A stretch of 64,000 nucleotides of DNA from an uncultured SAR116 cluster alpha proteobacterium (GCA_902578815.1 CACHEI010000001.1:62001-126000); one strand, 5' to 3'. Numbered from the stretch's first letter, positions 26,904-37,874 are shown. Program-made: numbers and translations. Notes: generated by a model from the sequence alone, not told the origin.

Positions 26904-27359
26904 ATGGCTCTGAAAATCAGACTGGCACGCGGTGGAGCGAAGAAGCGTCCGTTTTACCGGATCGTTGTTGCCGAGGCGTCAGCCCCGCGTGATGGCCGCT
27001 ATGTGGAACGGGTAGGAACATATAACCCGATGGTGCCAAAGGATCATGATCAGCGTTTGACCCTGAATGGCGAACGGATTACCTACTGGATAGGTAAGGG
27101 TGCGCAACCTACCGAGCGGGTGCAGAAAATGCTGGCGAGTGTCGGTCTTGCCAAGGCGCCATTGATTCGTGAACAGCCAAAGAAATCAGCCCCGGGCAAA
27201 AAGCGTGTGGAACGCGAGGCTGAGGCTGCCGAGGCCGCTGCTGCTGCTGCTGTCGAGGAAGTCCCGGCTGAAGAAGCTTCTACTTTGGAAGATACTGCTC
27301 CTGCCGAGGACGCCCCAGCTCAAGAAGCTGCTGACGAAGAGGAAAAGGCAGAGGGATAA
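26904..27359 (+). CDS. rpsP: 30S ribosomal protein bS16 with an acidic tail
   Basis: 151 residues. The first 80 are a standard S16 ([51 protein letters not shown]). About 70 further residues are low-complexity, first Lys-rich, then Ala/Glu-rich ([14 protein letters not shown] and similar). Such tails are common in alphaproteobacterial S16 and are probably disordered. It starts at ATG 26904 with GAGGAATTAAAAC upstream. It overlaps rimM by one base (TAATG). Confidence 0.96.
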   Translation: MALKIRLARGGAKKRPFYRIVVAEASAPRDGRYVERVGTYNPMVPKDHDQRLTLNGERITYWIGKGAQPTERVQKMLASVGLAKAPLIREQPKKSAPGKKRVEREAEAAEAAAAAAVEEVPAEEASTLEDTAPAEDAPAQEAADEEEKAEG

Positions 27360-27955
27360 TGGCTACTGGCCGGATATGTCTTGGCATGATCGTTGGCGTT
27401 CACGGTGTTCGTGGACATCTTAAAATCAAAGCCTACACGGGCAACCCAGCCGCGCTTGACCAATACGGACCGGTATCCCTGGACGACGGAAGGGTTTTGC
27501 ATCTCAACGTCAAATCTGTGTCCGCAAAAGGTTCGGTCATTGTCATGGCGCGGGATGTAAAAGACCGCGAAGAGGCCGAACTCATGCGAGGTCTCGAGCT
27601 GTTCATCAGTCGTGACGCCCTGCCGGCAATTGCGAATGACGAAGTCTATCATTCAGACCTTATCGGCCTTGATGCGCGCGGCATGGATGGTGAGGCAATT
27701 GGTGTCATCGTCGGGCTTCATGATTTTGGTGCGGGCGACATTATTGAGGTAAAACCACCTTCAGGGCCGACGATGATGTTACCTTTTACGCCCGAATACC
27801 GGCACGAGGTGAGGCCTGAGGTAGGGTTTGTGACGCTGTCACCACCGCTTGGCATGATTGAGCTGGCATGTCTGAAGGGCAAGAAGGACACGCCGCATAG
27901 ACGATCGGACCGGGGAGAAGCGCAAGATACCCGAAATAAGGGCGTATTGGAGTAG
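27359..27955 (+). CDS. rimM: 16S rRNA processing protein RimM
   Basis: A 198-residue 30S assembly factor that binds S19. The N-terminal domain has ICLGMIVGVHGVRGHLKIKAYTG. The PRC-barrel C-domain has YHSDLIGLDARGMDGEAIGVI and GAGDIIEVKPPSG. A 25-residue charged tail after the barrel (KKDTPHRRSDRGEAQ region) is extra to the usual length of about 170. It sits between rpsP and trmD with 1-bp overlap and 4-bp spacing, the classic operon. Confidence 0.94.
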   Translation: MATGRICLGMIVGVHGVRGHLKIKAYTGNPAALDQYGPVSLDDGRVLHLNVKSVSAKGSVIVMARDVKDREEAELMRGLELFISRDALPAIANDEVYHSDLIGLDARGMDGEAIGVIVGLHDFGAGDIIEVKPPSGPTMMLPFTPEYRHEVRPEVGFVTLSPPLGMIELACLKGKKDTPHRRSDRGEAQDTRNKGVLE

Positions 27956-27959
27956 TTAG

Positions 27960-28667
27960 ATGGCGGTCTCGCGATGGGATGCGACTGTTTTAACCCTGTT
28001 TCCGCAGATGTTTCCAGGACCACTGGCTTCGTCGCTGGCAGGAAAATCGCTGAATCAGGGTATCTGGACGCTGAAAACGCTGGACATTCGGGATTTCGCA
28101 AGCGATAAGCACCAAACCGTCGATGGAACCCCTTTTGGAGGTGGGGGTGGTATGGTGTTGAAGGCCGACATTGTTGCCGCCGCCTTGGCACATGTCGCGG
28201 AGGCACCCGGGCCCAGAATATACCTCACCCCTCGGGGCAGGCTTCTGGATCAGCAGACGGTCCGTGACCTGGCAGGACAGCCCGGTGCTGTTTTTCTGTG
28301 CGGGCGATATGAGGGTGTCGATCAGCGGGTGATTGACGAGGCCAGTATGATGGAGGTCAGTATTGGTGACTATATCCTGTCTGGCGGTGAGCCTGCCGCT
28401 ATGATAGTGATTGATTCAGTCGTCAGGCTTTTGCCCGGGGTGATGGGAAAGGAAAGGGGCCATCGCGACGAGAGTTTTGAGAACGGATTGCTGGAGCATG
28501 CGCAATACACGCAACCCAGAGTCTGGCACGGGATTGAGGCGCCGGCGGTTCTGGCGTCAGGCCATCACCAAAAGATTGCCCAATGGCGGTTAGCGGAGGC
28601 TGAAAGAGAAACGCAGGAACGGCGTCCAGATTTGTGGGAACAATATCTAAGGGCGCAGCAAGAGTAG
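27960..28667 (+). CDS. trmD: tRNA (guanine-N1-)-methyltransferase TrmD
   Basis: A 235-residue SPOUT methyltransferase that makes m1G37. The trefoil-knot SAM site is visible in [31 protein letters not shown] and [18 protein letters not shown] (about 82-140). The C-domain includes [18 protein letters not shown] with the catalytic Asp of the family. It starts at ATG 27960, 4 bp after rimM. Confidence 0.96.
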   Translation: MAVSRWDATVLTLFPQMFPGPLASSLAGKSLNQGIWTLKTLDIRDFASDKHQTVDGTPFGGGGGMVLKADIVAAALAHVAEAPGPRIYLTPRGRLLDQQTVRDLAGQPGAVFLCGRYEGVDQRVIDEASMMEVSIGDYILSGGEPAAMIVIDSVVRLLPGVMGKERGHRDESFENGLLEHAQYTQPRVWHGIEAPAVLASGHHQKIAQWRLAEAERETQERRPDLWEQYLRAQQE

Positions 28668-28689
28668 AAAACAAAAACCTAGGTGATTT

Positions 28690-28707
28690 GTCTGCTAAAG
28701 TGCAGAC
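28690..28707 (+). promoter_or_regulatory. Small hairpin in the rplS leader
   Basis: GTCTGC (28690-28695) and GCAGAC (28702-28707) pair perfectly around a 6-nt loop, 42 bp before the rplS start. There is no T-run, so it is not a classical terminator. A leader structure for L19 control or an mRNA processing site is possible; a 6-bp stem is modest evidence. Confidence 0.3.
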
Positions 28708-28749
28708 GAAGGCGTGAAATTGGAACGAGATAACGAAGGGACGCGAGCG

Positions 28750-29130
28750 ATGAATATCCTTTACCGTATTGGCAAGAAACAGATAGGAAATGCGTTGTCC
28801 CAACGCGAAATCCCCGAGTTTGCGCCCGGCGACACAGTGCGGGTTGATGTTAAAGTGGTAGAAGGCTCGCGCGAGCGTATTCAGGCCTTTGAAGGCGTAT
28901 GTATCGCCCGTAAGAACAAGGGGGTAAATTCCTCATTTACAGTTCGCAAACTGTCCTATGGTGAGGGTGTTGAGCGAGTTTTTCCGCTGCATGCACCACA
29001 GGTCGCAGGCTTGACGGTTGTGCGTCGTGGCCGTGTGCGCCGCGCCAAGCTATATTATCTCCGTGGTCGCACCGGTAAGGCAGCTAGGATTGTGGAAAAG
29101 ACAACATACCGCGAGGCATCTCCTTCCTGA
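28750..29130 (+). CDS. rplS: 50S ribosomal protein bL19
   Basis: 126 residues from ATG 28750: [13 protein letters not shown], then [32 protein letters not shown] and [37 protein letters not shown], all diagnostic of L19 at the 30S-50S interface. The frame opens earlier at 28714, but family members begin at the chosen Met. It closes the rpsP-rimM-trmD-rplS operon. Confidence 0.97.
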   Translation: MNILYRIGKKQIGNALSQREIPEFAPGDTVRVDVKVVEGSRERIQAFEGVCIARKNKGVNSSFTVRKLSYGEGVERVFPLHAPQVAGLTVVRRGRVRRAKLYYLRGRTGKAARIVEKTTYREASPS

Positions 29131-29139
29131 GTGGCCTGA

Positions 29140-29166
29140 CCGGCAAGGGGAGGATTTCCTCGCCGG
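29140..29166 (+). terminator. Strong hairpin between rplS and leuC
   Basis: CCGGC (29140-29144) pairs with GCCGG (29162-29166), enclosing GAGGA (29150-29154) and TCCTC (29157-29161), with AAGGG unpaired on one side. It begins 9 bp after the rplS stop. It lacks a T-run, so partial termination, mRNA 3'-end protection or attenuation before the leucine genes are all possible. Confidence 0.4.
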
Positions 29167-29185
29167 CAGACAACAGGAGAAAATC

Positions 29186-30589
29186 ATGTCGGCTCCAAAA
29201 ACACTGTTTGATAAAATCTGGGATGCGCATGTTGTGCATCAGCAGGGCGATGGTACGTGTTTGATATATATCGACCGGCACCTTGTTCACGAAGTGACAA
29301 GCCCACAAGCATTTGAGGGTCTGCGCAATACTGGGCGCGCTGTCCGTTCACCTGAGCGGACACTCGCAGTGGCAGACCATAATGTACCGACAACCGACAG
29401 GTCGCGGGGCATTACCGATGAAGAGTCACGCATCCAGGTTGAAACGCTGGCGCAGAATGCAGCCGATTTCGGCGTTCCCTATTTTGCCATGAACGATATC
29501 CGCCAGGGCATTGTCCATGTGATTGGACCGGAGCAGGGATTCACCCAACCGGGCATGACCATTGTTTGTGGTGACTCGCACACGGCGACACATGGTGCTT
29601 TCGGAGCACTTGCCTTTGGTATTGGCACATCCGAAGTCGAGCATGTGCTGGCGACGCAGACATTGATCCAGAAGCCAGCTAAGAACATGCGGATCACGGT
29701 TGACGGCGATCTTGCTCCGGGCGTGACAGCCAAGGACGTCATTTTGGCAATCATCGGCAAGATAGGTACCGCTGGTGGTACTGGCCATGTCATTGAATTT
29801 GCTGGATCGGCTATTGAGGGTCTGTCGGTCGAAGGGCGCATGACAGTCTGCAATATGGCCATCGAAGCAGGTGCAAGGGCTGGTATGATTGCACCGGATG
29901 AGGCAACTTTTGCCTATCTTGCCGACAAGCCGATGGCACCAAAAGGCGAGATCTGGGACCAGGCAGTTACCTATTGGCGCAGCTTACCATCCGATGCGGG
30001 CGCAAAATATGACACCGAAGTTGTGCTGCCGGCGGCCGAGATTGCGCCAACAGTAACATGGGGCACAAGCCCGGAGGATGCGTTGGCGATCACCGCCTCT
30101 ATTCCGGATCCCGATGCCGAGAAGGATGACATGAAGCGCGCGAAGGTTTTGCGGGCGATTGAATATATGGGCCTTGCCGCCGGTCAGAAACTGACTGATG
30201 TAAAGATTGACACAGTGTTCATTGGCTCCTGCACAAACAGTCGGATTGAGGACCTGCGCGCTGCTGCCAGCCTAGCTAAGGGGCGCAAGATCGCCGATGG
30301 GATGCGGGCGTTGGTTGTTCCGGGGTCTGGTCTTGTCAAGGAACAGGCGGAAGCAGAAGGCCTTGACCAGATTTTCCGTGATGCTGGCTTTGACTGGCGT
30401 GAACCGGGCTGTTCAATGTGTCTTGCAATGAATGCCGACAAGCTGGATGAGGGTGAACGCTGTGCCTCCACCTCGAACCGGAATTTTGAGGGCCGGCAGG
30501 GTCGCGGAGGCCGCACTCATCTCGTCAGCCCACAAATGGCAGTTGCCGCCGCCGTGACCGGACATCTGACAGATGTGCGGGATTTCTGA
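29186..30589 (+). CDS. leuC: 3-isopropylmalate dehydratase large subunit
   Basis: 467 residues from ATG 29186, preceded by CAGGAGAAAATC. The aconitase-fold 4Fe-4S cluster ligands are Cys in GSCTNSR (near 348) and CSMC (near 409 and 412). [29 protein letters not shown] is the family signature. With LeuD it isomerises 2- to 3-isopropylmalate in leucine synthesis. The frame extends upstream through rplS without a start. leuD follows after 18 bp. Confidence 0.97.
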   Translation: MSAPKTLFDKIWDAHVVHQQGDGTCLIYIDRHLVHEVTSPQAFEGLRNTGRAVRSPERTLAVADHNVPTTDRSRGITDEESRIQVETLAQNAADFGVPYFAMNDIRQGIVHVIGPEQGFTQPGMTIVCGDSHTATHGAFGALAFGIGTSEVEHVLATQTLIQKPAKNMRITVDGDLAPGVTAKDVILAIIGKIGTAGGTGHVIEFAGSAIEGLSVEGRMTVCNMAIEAGARAGMIAPDEATFAYLADKPMAPKGEIWDQAVTYWRSLPSDAGAKYDTEVVLPAAEIAPTVTWGTSPEDALAITASIPDPDAEKDDMKRAKVLRAIEYMGLAAGQKLTDVKIDTVFIGSCTNSRIEDLRAAASLAKGRKIADGMRALVVPGSGLVKEQAEAEGLDQIFRDAGFDWREPGCSMCLAMNADKLDEGERCASTSNRNFEGRQGRGGRTHLVSPQMAVAAAVTGHLTDVRDF

Positions 30590-30607
30590 GCCAAGGGGAT
30601 ATGAACA

Positions 30608-31213
30608 ATGCAGAAATTTGATCAGCTTACGGGTGTGGCTGCGCCGCTCAACATCCTGAACATTGACACAGATATGATCATCCCTAAGCAGTTCCTGAAG
30701 ACCATCAAGCGCTCGGGCCTTGGCAAAAATCTTTTTGACGAGATGCGTTACACCAGAGATGGCGCGGAGATTTTGGATTTCGTTCTGAACCGAGATCCAT
30801 ACAGGCAGGCCAAAATCATCGTTGCTGGCGATAATTTTGGCTGTGGCTCGAGTCGCGAGCATGCCCCATGGGCGCTTTTGGATTTTGGCGTGCGCTGTGT
30901 TATTTCGACAAGCTTTGCTGATATCTTTTTTAACAATTGTTTCAAGAACGGTATTCTGCCGATTGTTGTTTCATCCGATGACCGTGACGCATTGATGGCT
31001 GATGCGTCGGACAGCGAGAACCCTGAAGTGTCTGTTGATCTGGTTGCGCAGACCATCCGCCGTCCAAATGGCGTGACCATCTCGTTCCAGATTGATCCAT
31101 TCCGCAAGAAATGTCTGCTTGAAGGGCTGGATGACATTGGACTGACGCTGGAGAAATCAGAGGACATTTCCAGTTTTGAAGAAGCTCGCCAGGCCAGTCA
31201 ACCCTGGCTCTAG
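30608..31213 (+). CDS. leuD: 3-isopropylmalate dehydratase small subunit
   Basis: A 201-residue swivelling domain. [20 protein letters not shown] near the start and [17 protein letters not shown] near 79 are the LeuD marks; the [11 protein letters not shown] loop contacts substrate. The partner is LeuC just upstream. leuB follows after 79 bp in which I see only a possible weak ribosome site (AAAAAGGGGATAGGTT) before its ATG. Confidence 0.97.
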   Translation: MQKFDQLTGVAAPLNILNIDTDMIIPKQFLKTIKRSGLGKNLFDEMRYTRDGAEILDFVLNRDPYRQAKIIVAGDNFGCGSSREHAPWALLDFGVRCVISTSFADIFFNNCFKNGILPIVVSSDDRDALMADASDSENPEVSVDLVAQTIRRPNGVTISFQIDPFRKKCLLEGLDDIGLTLEKSEDISSFEEARQASQPWL

Positions 31214-31292
31214 GGACCAAAGCTGGTTGCAGAAACATGCAGGTTGAGTTTTGCCGTCGTTGCTGCGGTAATATCTAAAAAGGGGATAGGTT

Positions 31293-32405
31293 ATGGCGTC
31301 AAATCGAAAGGTCATGGTATTGCCAGGTGATGGCATCGGCACCGAGGTGATGCAGGCCAACATGAAAATCATCGATTGGCTGGCCAAACATCGCAGTCTT
31401 GATTTTGACTTGTCGGAGGGCCTCGTCGGTGGCGCGTCCTACGATGCGCATGGCACACCGCTGACTGATGAGGTTCTGGCCGATTGTGTTGCCTCTGATG
31501 CTGTTTTGTTTGGCGCTGTTGGTGGTCCGCAATATGACAATCTTGCCTTTGATTTAAAGCCTGAGCGCGGTCTTCTGACGCTGCGCAAGGAAATGGACCT
31601 GTTCGCAAATCTACGTCCTGCGCTTGTCTTTCCTGCGCTCGTCGATGCTTCGACGCTGAAGCGTGAGGTTGTTTCGGGTCTTGATATCATGATACTGCGT
31701 GAACTCTGTGGCGGCTCCTATTTTGCCGAGCCACGCGGCATTGATGATTTGGGCGATGGCATTCGCAAGGGCTATGATACCAACGCTTACACCACCCCGG
31801 AGATCGAACGCATCGGGCGTGTCGGCATTGATCTCGCGCGAAAGAGACATGGCCGCCTAACTTCCGTTGAAAAGGCTAATGTCATGCATTCTGGTGTTCT
31901 ATGGCGTGAGGTTATGACAGAGCTGCATGCCGCCGAGGGTAATGGCATCGAACTCAGTCATATGTATGCCGACAATTGCGCGATGCAGCTGGTTCGGAGC
32001 CCAAAGCAGTTTGATGTGATTGTAACAGACAATCTATTCGGTGATCTGCTCTCGGATTGCGCGGCGATGTTGACGGGTTCGCTTGGTATGCTGCCATCAG
32101 CCTCGCTTGGTGAGCAAGATCCGGATACCGGCTTACCAAAGGCAATGTATGAGCCGGTGCACGGCTCCGCACCTGATATTGCCGGGCAGGATCTGGCCAA
32201 TCCACTGGCCCAGTTCATGAGCTTTTCAATGATGCTGCGCTATAGCTTTGACCAGGCTGCCGAGGCCGATCTGCTTGATCAGGCGGTCAATGACGCGCTG
32301 TCGAAAAAGCGCACCGGTGATATCATGGCCGCCGGCTGTGAACAGACCGGTACGGATGGCATGACAGCCGCTGTAATTGATGCGCTTGATCATCTGGCGC
32401 GTTAG
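31293..32405 (+). CDS. leuB: 3-isopropylmalate dehydrogenase
   Basis: A 370-residue beta-decarboxylating dehydrogenase (NAD). [23 protein letters not shown], '[15 protein letters not shown]', [15 protein letters not shown] and [25 protein letters not shown] are conserved and include the metal-binding Asp residues and the substrate Arg. It catalyses the third step of leucine synthesis, following LeuCD encoded directly upstream. asd begins 54 bp downstream and is likely cotranscribed. Confidence 0.97.
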   Translation: MASNRKVMVLPGDGIGTEVMQANMKIIDWLAKHRSLDFDLSEGLVGGASYDAHGTPLTDEVLADCVASDAVLFGAVGGPQYDNLAFDLKPERGLLTLRKEMDLFANLRPALVFPALVDASTLKREVVSGLDIMILRELCGGSYFAEPRGIDDLGDGIRKGYDTNAYTTPEIERIGRVGIDLARKRHGRLTSVEKANVMHSGVLWREVMTELHAAEGNGIELSHMYADNCAMQLVRSPKQFDVIVTDNLFGDLLSDCAAMLTGSLGMLPSASLGEQDPDTGLPKAMYEPVHGSAPDIAGQDLANPLAQFMSFSMMLRYSFDQAAEADLLDQAVNDALSKKRTGDIMAAGCEQTGTDGMTAAVIDALDHLAR

Positions 32406-32459
32406 GGCTGATAGGGAATCAGAGGTGGTGGATGATGCGCCACGGTGAACGAGGATGAA

Positions 32460-33494
32460 ATGGGATATAGAGTAGCTGTTGTTGGTGCCAGTGGCGCTGT
32501 TGGCCGTGAAATGCTGCAGACATTGGCTGAACGCAATTTTCCAGCCGACAAGGTGCATGCCTTGGCGTCATCAAAATCAGCTGGGCGGGAGCTCTCCTAC
32601 GGTGATGATGTAACGCTGACTGTTGAAGCGCTTGGTAAATTTGACTTCGCCGCAGCCGATATTGCGCTGTTCTCAGCCGGGGGTGAGACGTCAAAGGCAT
32701 TTGCACCAAAGGCTTGTGAGGCCGGGTGCCTGGTGATCGACAATTCGTCCGCATTCCGTATGGATGAGGATGTGCCGCTAATTGTCCCTGAGGTCAATTC
32801 CGATGCGGTCTCTGGAGTGACCCGTGCCAATGGTGGGCGCAACATCATTGCCAATCCAAATTGTTCAACGGCCCAGCTTGCTGTGGCATTAAAGCCGCTG
32901 CACGAGGCCTATTGTGTGCGTCGCGTCGTGGTTTCAACCTATCAGGCGGTTTCGGGTGCTGGTCGTCCGGCAATGGATGAACTATTCAATCAGACGCGTG
33001 GCATTTTCGTCAATGACCCGGTCCAGCCTGAGCAGTTCACCAAACAGATTGCCTTTAACGCGATCCCGCATATCGACGTCTTTCTTGATGATGGTTTCAC
33101 CAAGGAAGAATGGAAGATGTCAGCGGAGACCAAAAAGATTCTAGACCCGTCGATCGAGCTTGTAGCGCATTGTGTGCGTATTCCGGTTTTTATCGGCCAT
33201 AGTGAAGCCGTGTTCATTGAAACTGATCGGCCAATCCCCGAAGAGGAGGCGCGCAAGCTTCTGCAGGATGCCGAGGGCTGTATCGTGGTCGATCATCGAG
33301 CCAATGAGGGTTACGTAACACCACATGAGGCTGCCGGTGAGGACGCTGTCTATATCAGCCGGATCCGCAAGGACCCAACGGTTGATAATGGTCTGATTTT
33401 CTGGTGTGTTTCGGATAATCTTCGAAAAGGGGCTGCCCTGAATTCGGTACAGATTGCCGAACTGGTGGTCGAGCGCGGCATTTCTGGACGGTAG
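32460..33494 (+). CDS. asd: Aspartate-semialdehyde dehydrogenase
   Basis: 344 residues from ATG 32460, with GAGG 5 bp upstream; the frame also opens at GTG 32445. VAVVGASGAVGREMLQ binds NADP. NPNCSTAQLAVALKPL contains the catalytic Cys (near 133), and 'VAHCVRIPVFIGHSEAVFIE' contains the catalytic His (near 260). It supplies the branch to lysine/diaminopimelate, threonine and methionine, and so feeds DapC and DapF encoded earlier in the window. It is convergent with pdxY, with 7 bp between stops. Confidence 0.96.
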   Translation: MGYRVAVVGASGAVGREMLQTLAERNFPADKVHALASSKSAGRELSYGDDVTLTVEALGKFDFAAADIALFSAGGETSKAFAPKACEAGCLVIDNSSAFRMDEDVPLIVPEVNSDAVSGVTRANGGRNIIANPNCSTAQLAVALKPLHEAYCVRRVVVSTYQAVSGAGRPAMDELFNQTRGIFVNDPVQPEQFTKQIAFNAIPHIDVFLDDGFTKEEWKMSAETKKILDPSIELVAHCVRIPVFIGHSEAVFIETDRPIPEEEARKLLQDAEGCIVVDHRANEGYVTPHEAAGEDAVYISRIRKDPTVDNGLIFWCVSDNLRKGAALNSVQIAELVVERGISGR

Positions 33495-33501
33495 GATACT
33501 G

Positions 33502-34350
33502 TCAGTCGACTGGCACCTGTTCGCTTAACAGATGCAGCTGTTCCATTAGTGCGAGATCACGTGTCCCATCGCTGTTGGCGATGATGCGCTGTGTCATCTG
33601 GCTGGCATTGCCTGCTGCCTGAACAAGATCCATGCCGAGGGCAAGATTGCCAGTCATGATGGCAGTCATAAGATCGCCACCACCCGGAATGTTTTTTGGC
33701 GATAGCGGTCCACCATCTGAGGCTGGCAGCCACAACGGAGGATCATTTCTGGTAATCAGCAGATCGCCGATGTTACCAGACCTGCCTGTATCGCGGCTAA
33801 TCCCAGTGGCGATTACTGCGCCCAGCCTTGGGTGCGTTGTTATCAGCGTCTGGCCGGCATCGATAGCGCTGTCAAGATCGGTGACGTTGCATTTGGCCAG
33901 AAAGCCGAGTTCAAACCGGTTGGGCGTTATGATGTCGGCAAGAGGCAGCAATTCTGCCTGCAGGGACTCTGCTACTTGCGGTTTGACATAGAGGTTGTCG
34001 TAATCGCCCAGAACTGGATCTAGAATGTAGACGCCTCCGCTTACCTGCCGCCGCCAGCTATTGAGTGTTTCCTTAATGGGACTCGCCTGATGTGCCGCAC
34101 CCAGATAGCCGGTGATCACGAAATCAATCCCACCGAGCGCATCAAACAGTGACAGCGCTCTCAGAATTTCGGTGAAATCATCATTTGCAGGGACGCCGCC
34201 GCTTCGGCTGCCATATCCAGGATGGGCAGCGAGTGCGATGGTGTCCACGGCAAGGGGGTGATGCCCCATTGCTGTCAACACCGGTGCTGCGACACGGTTT
34301 CCCACAAAACCAAGTGTGACTGACGATTGTATGGATAGAATCTGTTTCAT
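33502..34350 (-). CDS. pdxY: Pyridoxal kinase-like protein (PdxY family)
   Basis: A 282-residue ribokinase-fold kinase. ILSIQSSVTLGFVGNRVAAPVLTAMGH is the PdxK/PdxY N-terminus. YILDPVLGDYDNLYV (near 122) and DIITPNRFELGFL (near 150) follow. The C-terminal anion-hole motif, normally GTGDLF, is PGGGDLMTA here and keeps the catalytic Asp. It probably phosphorylates pyridoxal to salvage PLP. Two points lower certainty over substrate: the Thr-to-Gly change, and the fact that the group also includes hydroxymethylpyrimidine kinases. It is divergent from the sdh operon. Confidence 0.8.
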   Translation of the reverse strand: MKQILSIQSSVTLGFVGNRVAAPVLTAMGHHPLAVDTIALAAHPGYGSRSGGVPANDDFTEILRALSLFDALGGIDFVITGYLGAAHQASPIKETLNSWRRQVSGGVYILDPVLGDYDNLYVKPQVAESLQAELLPLADIITPNRFELGFLAKCNVTDLDSAIDAGQTLITTHPRLGAVIATGISRDTGRSGNIGDLLITRNDPPLWLPASDGGPLSPKNIPGGGDLMTAIMTGNLALGMDLVQAAGNASQMTQRIIANSDGTRDLALMEQLHLLSEQVPVD

Positions 34351-34437
34351 GGCAAGCGTTGTGCCGCCAAAATGTCAAAAAGGCAATTTGAAATGACAAG
34401 TTTCACGATGTCGAATTGTTCGTTCGGGTGTTTCGCA

Positions 34438-34466
34438 TTGACTATCACTGGCCGTTAAATCATAAA
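34438..34466 (+). promoter_or_regulatory. Probable sigma-70 promoter of the sdh operon
   Basis: TTGACT (34438-34443) and CATAAA (34461-34466) are separated by exactly 17 bp. They match the -35 consensus at five of six and the -10 at four of six positions. The promoter sits about 43 bp upstream of the sdhC start, in the divergent spacer with pdxY. Confidence 0.5.
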
Positions 34467-34508
34467 CACAACTCAATTTCACAGTAGTTATGTCCGATGA
34501 GGTATGTC

Positions 34509-34886
34509 ATGGCCAAGCCACGACCATTGTCACCGCATTTGCAGGTTTATCGTCCGCAACTGACATCCGTCCTGTCGATTACCCATCGGGCGAGCGGGGT
34601 GGTTTTAACGACAGGCACGATCACTCTAGCCTTGTGGCTCACTTCCGTCGCCCGTGGCCCTGAAGCCTTTGCCGTCATGGCGTCGGTCGTCGGCCACCCA
34701 TTGGGTCAATTTGTCCTATTCGGGTATACTGTTGCACTATTCTATCATGGAACCAATGGAATACGGCATCTCAGCTGGGATCTCGGTTTTGGCCTGACCC
34801 TTCCGGAAGTCTATCGAAGTGGATATTTTGTGCTTGGCGCGACCTGTGTTCTCACAGCGTTGCTCTGGTTCTCTGTCTGGTTTTAG
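34509..34886 (+). CDS. sdhC: Succinate dehydrogenase cytochrome b556 subunit
   Basis: A 125-residue membrane anchor. RPLSPHLQVYRPQLTSVLSITHRASGV is the SdhC signature, with Ser and Arg lining the quinone site. Three hydrophobic helices follow. YHGTNGIRHLSWDLG near 82-96 carries the haem-ligand His. ATG 34509 follows GAGG by 6 bp; the frame also opens at ATG 34497. It is the first gene of sdhCDAB. Confidence 0.94.
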   Translation: MAKPRPLSPHLQVYRPQLTSVLSITHRASGVVLTTGTITLALWLTSVARGPEAFAVMASVVGHPLGQFVLFGYTVALFYHGTNGIRHLSWDLGFGLTLPEVYRSGYFVLGATCVLTALLWFSVWF

Positions 34887-34903
34887 AAAAAGGTTAAATA
34901 AAG

Positions 34904-35269
34904 ATGGCTGATTACTCCGCAGGCACTGACCACCGGCCCCGCGTTTCTGGTGTTCAGCACTGGCGTTGGCAGCGGCTCAGCGCCATCGCCCTTTTTGTCG
35001 TGATGGCGTATTTTGTTTTTGTCGTCTCAAAGCTTGGTACGCTGGACCATGCGCAGGCAGTTGCATTTGTCAGGGCGCCTCTGAATCTGTTGGGTCTTGC
35101 CTGCCTTGTTGTGATTGGTCTGTTTCACGCATCGTTGGGTCTGGAAATTATAATTGAGGATTATGTGCCTTTGAAAAAAGGCCGCAGACCTCTTATTTAT
35201 ACAGTAAAGTCAATACTGCTCGTTGTCGGTTTGACCAGCATCTGGTCCCTCGTCGTAACGGCTTTTTGA
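34904..35269 (+). CDS. sdhD: Succinate dehydrogenase hydrophobic anchor subunit
   Basis: 121 residues with three predicted membrane helices (about 24-43, 58-80, 92-118). [15 protein letters not shown] at the start and [16 protein letters not shown] (near 68-83), with a His placed as the second haem ligand and the DY pair near the quinone, match SdhD. With SdhC it anchors SdhAB and passes electrons to ubiquinone. sdhA begins 17 bp downstream. Confidence 0.93.
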   Translation: MADYSAGTDHRPRVSGVQHWRWQRLSAIALFVVMAYFVFVVSKLGTLDHAQAVAFVRAPLNLLGLACLVVIGLFHASLGLEIIIEDYVPLKKGRRPLIYTVKSILLVVGLTSIWSLVVTAF

Positions 35270-35286
35270 GATGGAAAGTGGAGCCA

Positions 35287-37077
35287 ATGTCCTTATACGA
35301 AATTAATGATCACCATTATGATGTTGTGGTTGTTGGTGCAGGTGGCGCTGGGTTGCGAGCGACGTTAGGTATGGCGGCATCTGGTTTGAAAACGGCCTGT
35401 ATCACCAAGGTGTTTCCAACGCGCTCGCACACGGTCGCCGCCCAGGGCGGCATCGGCGCGGCCCTAAACAACATGGGAGAGGGAGACAACTGGCAATATC
35501 ACATGTATGACACTGTCAAGGGGTCGGACTGGCTCGGCGATCAGGATGCCATCGAATATATGTGCCGAAACGCAATCCCATCGGTGATCGAGCTGGAAAA
35601 TTACGGCGTGCCGTTCTCACGTACGGACGAGGGCAAGATCTACCAGCGGCCCTTTGGTGGCCATACGCTTGATTACGGCAAGTCCATGGCACGGCGTGCC
35701 TGTGCTGCGGCTGATCGGACAGGGCACGCCATTTTGCATACGCTCTATCAGCAATGTCTGAAGCATCAGGCGCATTTTCATATTGAATTTTTTGCTCTTG
35801 ATTTGCTGATGAGTGATGAGGGTGAATGCGCGGGCATCATTGCGCTTTGCATGGAAGATGGCACTTTGCATCGTTTTTGGGGCCAGGAAACGGTTCTAGC
35901 GACCGGTGGCTACGGCCGGGTTTATTTTTCATGCACCTCGGCACATACCTGTACCGGCGATGGCAATGCAATGGCGCTGCGCGCAGGGCTACCATTACAG
36001 GATATGGAATTTGTCCAGTTTCACCCTACCGGTGTCTATGGCGCAGGCGTGCTGATCACGGAAGGCGCGCGCGGTGAGGGCGGCTATCTGACAAATTCCC
36101 AGGGGGAGCGTTTCATGGAGCGGTTTGCACCAACCGCCAAGGATCTTGCCAGCCGGGATGTCGTTAGCCGGGCAATGACGATCGAAATCAATGAAGGCCG
36201 AGGTGTGGGTCCGAACAAAGATCACATCATGCTGCACCTTGAACACATCGACTCCGATACGCTTCACCAACGGTTACCGGGGATCACTGAAACGGCGCGA
36301 ATTTTTTGCGGCGTAGATGTTACCCGTGAACCAATACCGGTGTTGCCGACAGTGCATTACAATATGGGTGGTATCCCGACAAATTATCATGGTGAGGTGA
36401 TCTCACCGAACAGCAAAGATGAAAATGCAGTTGTCCCTGGACTGATGGCGATTGGTGAGGCAGCCTGTGTTTCAGTGCATGGTGCCAACCGCTTAGGAAC
36501 CAATTCGTTGCTCGACATCGTGGTATTTGGCCGGGCGGCAGCGCACAGGGCGGCGGAAACAGTAACACCGGGTGCTGCTGGGCGCGGTGCGCCTAAAATA
36601 GCAACCGAAAAGGCGCTTGATCGCTTCGATCGGATGCGCAATGCCGGTGGCAGCGAGAGCGCCGCCTCAATCCGTCTTGAAATGCAGCATGTGATGCAGC
36701 GGCACGCCGCTGTTTTCAGATCCAGCGACAGCCTCGCCAATGGTGTGCAGAACATGGACAGTGTGGCTGCAAGGATGGCGCATATTGGGGTCAAGGACAA
36801 ATCACTGATCTGGAACACTGATCTGGTTGAGGCGCTGGAACTGGAGAACCTTGTCGGTCAGGCTCTAGTTACAATCCGGTCGGCTGAGCAGCGTTTGGAG
36901 TCACGCGGCGCCCATGCGCATGAGGACTGGCCGGAGCGTGATGACGAAAAATGGATGAAACATACCGTCATGCGTCTTGATGACAACAATAAATCCGAAC
37001 TTTCATACCGCAATGTAATCATGAACACCCTGAGTAACGATGTGGCGCCCATTCCACCGGCACCCCGTGTTTACTAG
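35287..37077 (+). CDS. sdhA: Succinate dehydrogenase flavoprotein subunit
   Basis: 596 residues from ATG 35287, after AAAGTGGAGCC; the upstream TTG 35266 is in frame but lies inside sdh[18 protein letters not shown] binds FAD. The covalent flavin His is in [16 protein letters not shown] (near 45). [24 protein letters not shown] and [12 protein letters not shown] include substrate and proton-shuttle residues. It oxidises succinate to fumarate on the cytosolic face of the inner membrane. Confidence 0.97.
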   Translation: MSLYEINDHHYDVVVVGAGGAGLRATLGMAASGLKTACITKVFPTRSHTVAAQGGIGAALNNMGEGDNWQYHMYDTVKGSDWLGDQDAIEYMCRNAIPSVIELENYGVPFSRTDEGKIYQRPFGGHTLDYGKSMARRACAAADRTGHAILHTLYQQCLKHQAHFHIEFFALDLLMSDEGECAGIIALCMEDGTLHRFWGQETVLATGGYGRVYFSCTSAHTCTGDGNAMALRAGLPLQDMEFVQFHPTGVYGAGVLITEGARGEGGYLTNSQGERFMERFAPTAKDLASRDVVSRAMTIEINEGRGVGPNKDHIMLHLEHIDSDTLHQRLPGITETARIFCGVDVTREPIPVLPTVHYNMGGIPTNYHGEVISPNSKDENAVVPGLMAIGEAACVSVHGANRLGTNSLLDIVVFGRAAAHRAAETVTPGAAGRGAPKIATEKALDRFDRMRNAGGSESAASIRLEMQHVMQRHAAVFRSSDSLANGVQNMDSVAARMAHIGVKDKSLIWNTDLVEALELENLVGQALVTIRSAEQRLESRGAHAHEDWPERDDEKWMKHTVMRLDDNNKSELSYRNVIMNTLSNDVAPIPPAPRVY

Positions 37078-37097
37078 GGGTAAATGGCGAGGCATCA

Positions 37098-37874
37098 ATG
37101 GCTGAATTCGCGCTTCCTGCAAACTCCAAAATGACCAAGGGCCAGTCGCATTCCGCGCCAGCCAGCGCGAAGAATGTGAAAACATTCCAGATCTATCGCT
37201 GGTCGCCGGATGATGATGCTAATCCTCGAGTTGACGTTTTCAATATTGATCTCGATGCATGTGGGCCTATGGTCCTGGATGCGTTAATCAAGATCAAGAG
37301 TGAACAGGACAGCAGCTTGACATTTCGCCGGTCATGCCGTGAGGGCATCTGCGGATCCTGTTCGATGAATATTGATGGCACAAACACGCTGGCCTGTTTG
37401 AAAAGCATCGATGAGGTAAAGGGAGATGTGAAGATTTTTCCCCTGCCCCACATGCCAGTGGTCAAGGATCTCGTGCCAGATCTTAGTAACGCCTACCGGC
37501 AGCTGACATCGATTGAACCCTGGTTGAAATCCGACAAAGTTGCGCCCAAGGGTGAGGAGCGGCGGCAATCGCCGGAGGAACGCGAAAAGCTGGACGGGCT
37601 GTGGGAATGTGTGCTGTGTTTTAGTTGTTCAACCGCATGCCCGAGCTATTGGTGGAACAGCGACGAATATTTGGGACCGGCGGTGCTGCTGCAGGCTTAT
37701 CGTTGGGTCGCTGATAGCCGTGATGACCACACAAGCGAACGTCTTGATGCGCTTGATGACAGTTTCGCTCTCTATCGCTGTCATACCATTATGAATTGCG
37801 CAAAGACTTGTCCAAAGGGGCTGAACCCAGGCAAGGCCATTGCCAGTATCAAGTCGGAGCTTGCGAGCCGCTAG
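37098..37874 (+). CDS. sdhB: Succinate dehydrogenase iron-sulfur subunit
   Basis: 258 residues with all three clusters: 2Fe-2S in CREGICGSC and its later Cys (TNTLAC), 4Fe-4S in [12 protein letters not shown], and 3Fe-4S in [17 protein letters not shown]. The N-terminus is about 15 residues longer than in E. coli. It carries electrons from FAD in SdhA to the quinone site in SdhCD. It ends the sdhCDAB set; zapE follows after 76 bp. Confidence 0.97.
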   Translation: MAEFALPANSKMTKGQSHSAPASAKNVKTFQIYRWSPDDDANPRVDVFNIDLDACGPMVLDALIKIKSEQDSSLTFRRSCREGICGSCSMNIDGTNTLACLKSIDEVKGDVKIFPLPHMPVVKDLVPDLSNAYRQLTSIEPWLKSDKVAPKGEERRQSPEEREKLDGLWECVLCFSCSTACPSYWWNSDEYLGPAVLLQAYRWVADSRDDHTSERLDALDDSFALYRCHTIMNCAKTCPKGLNPGKAIASIKSELASR

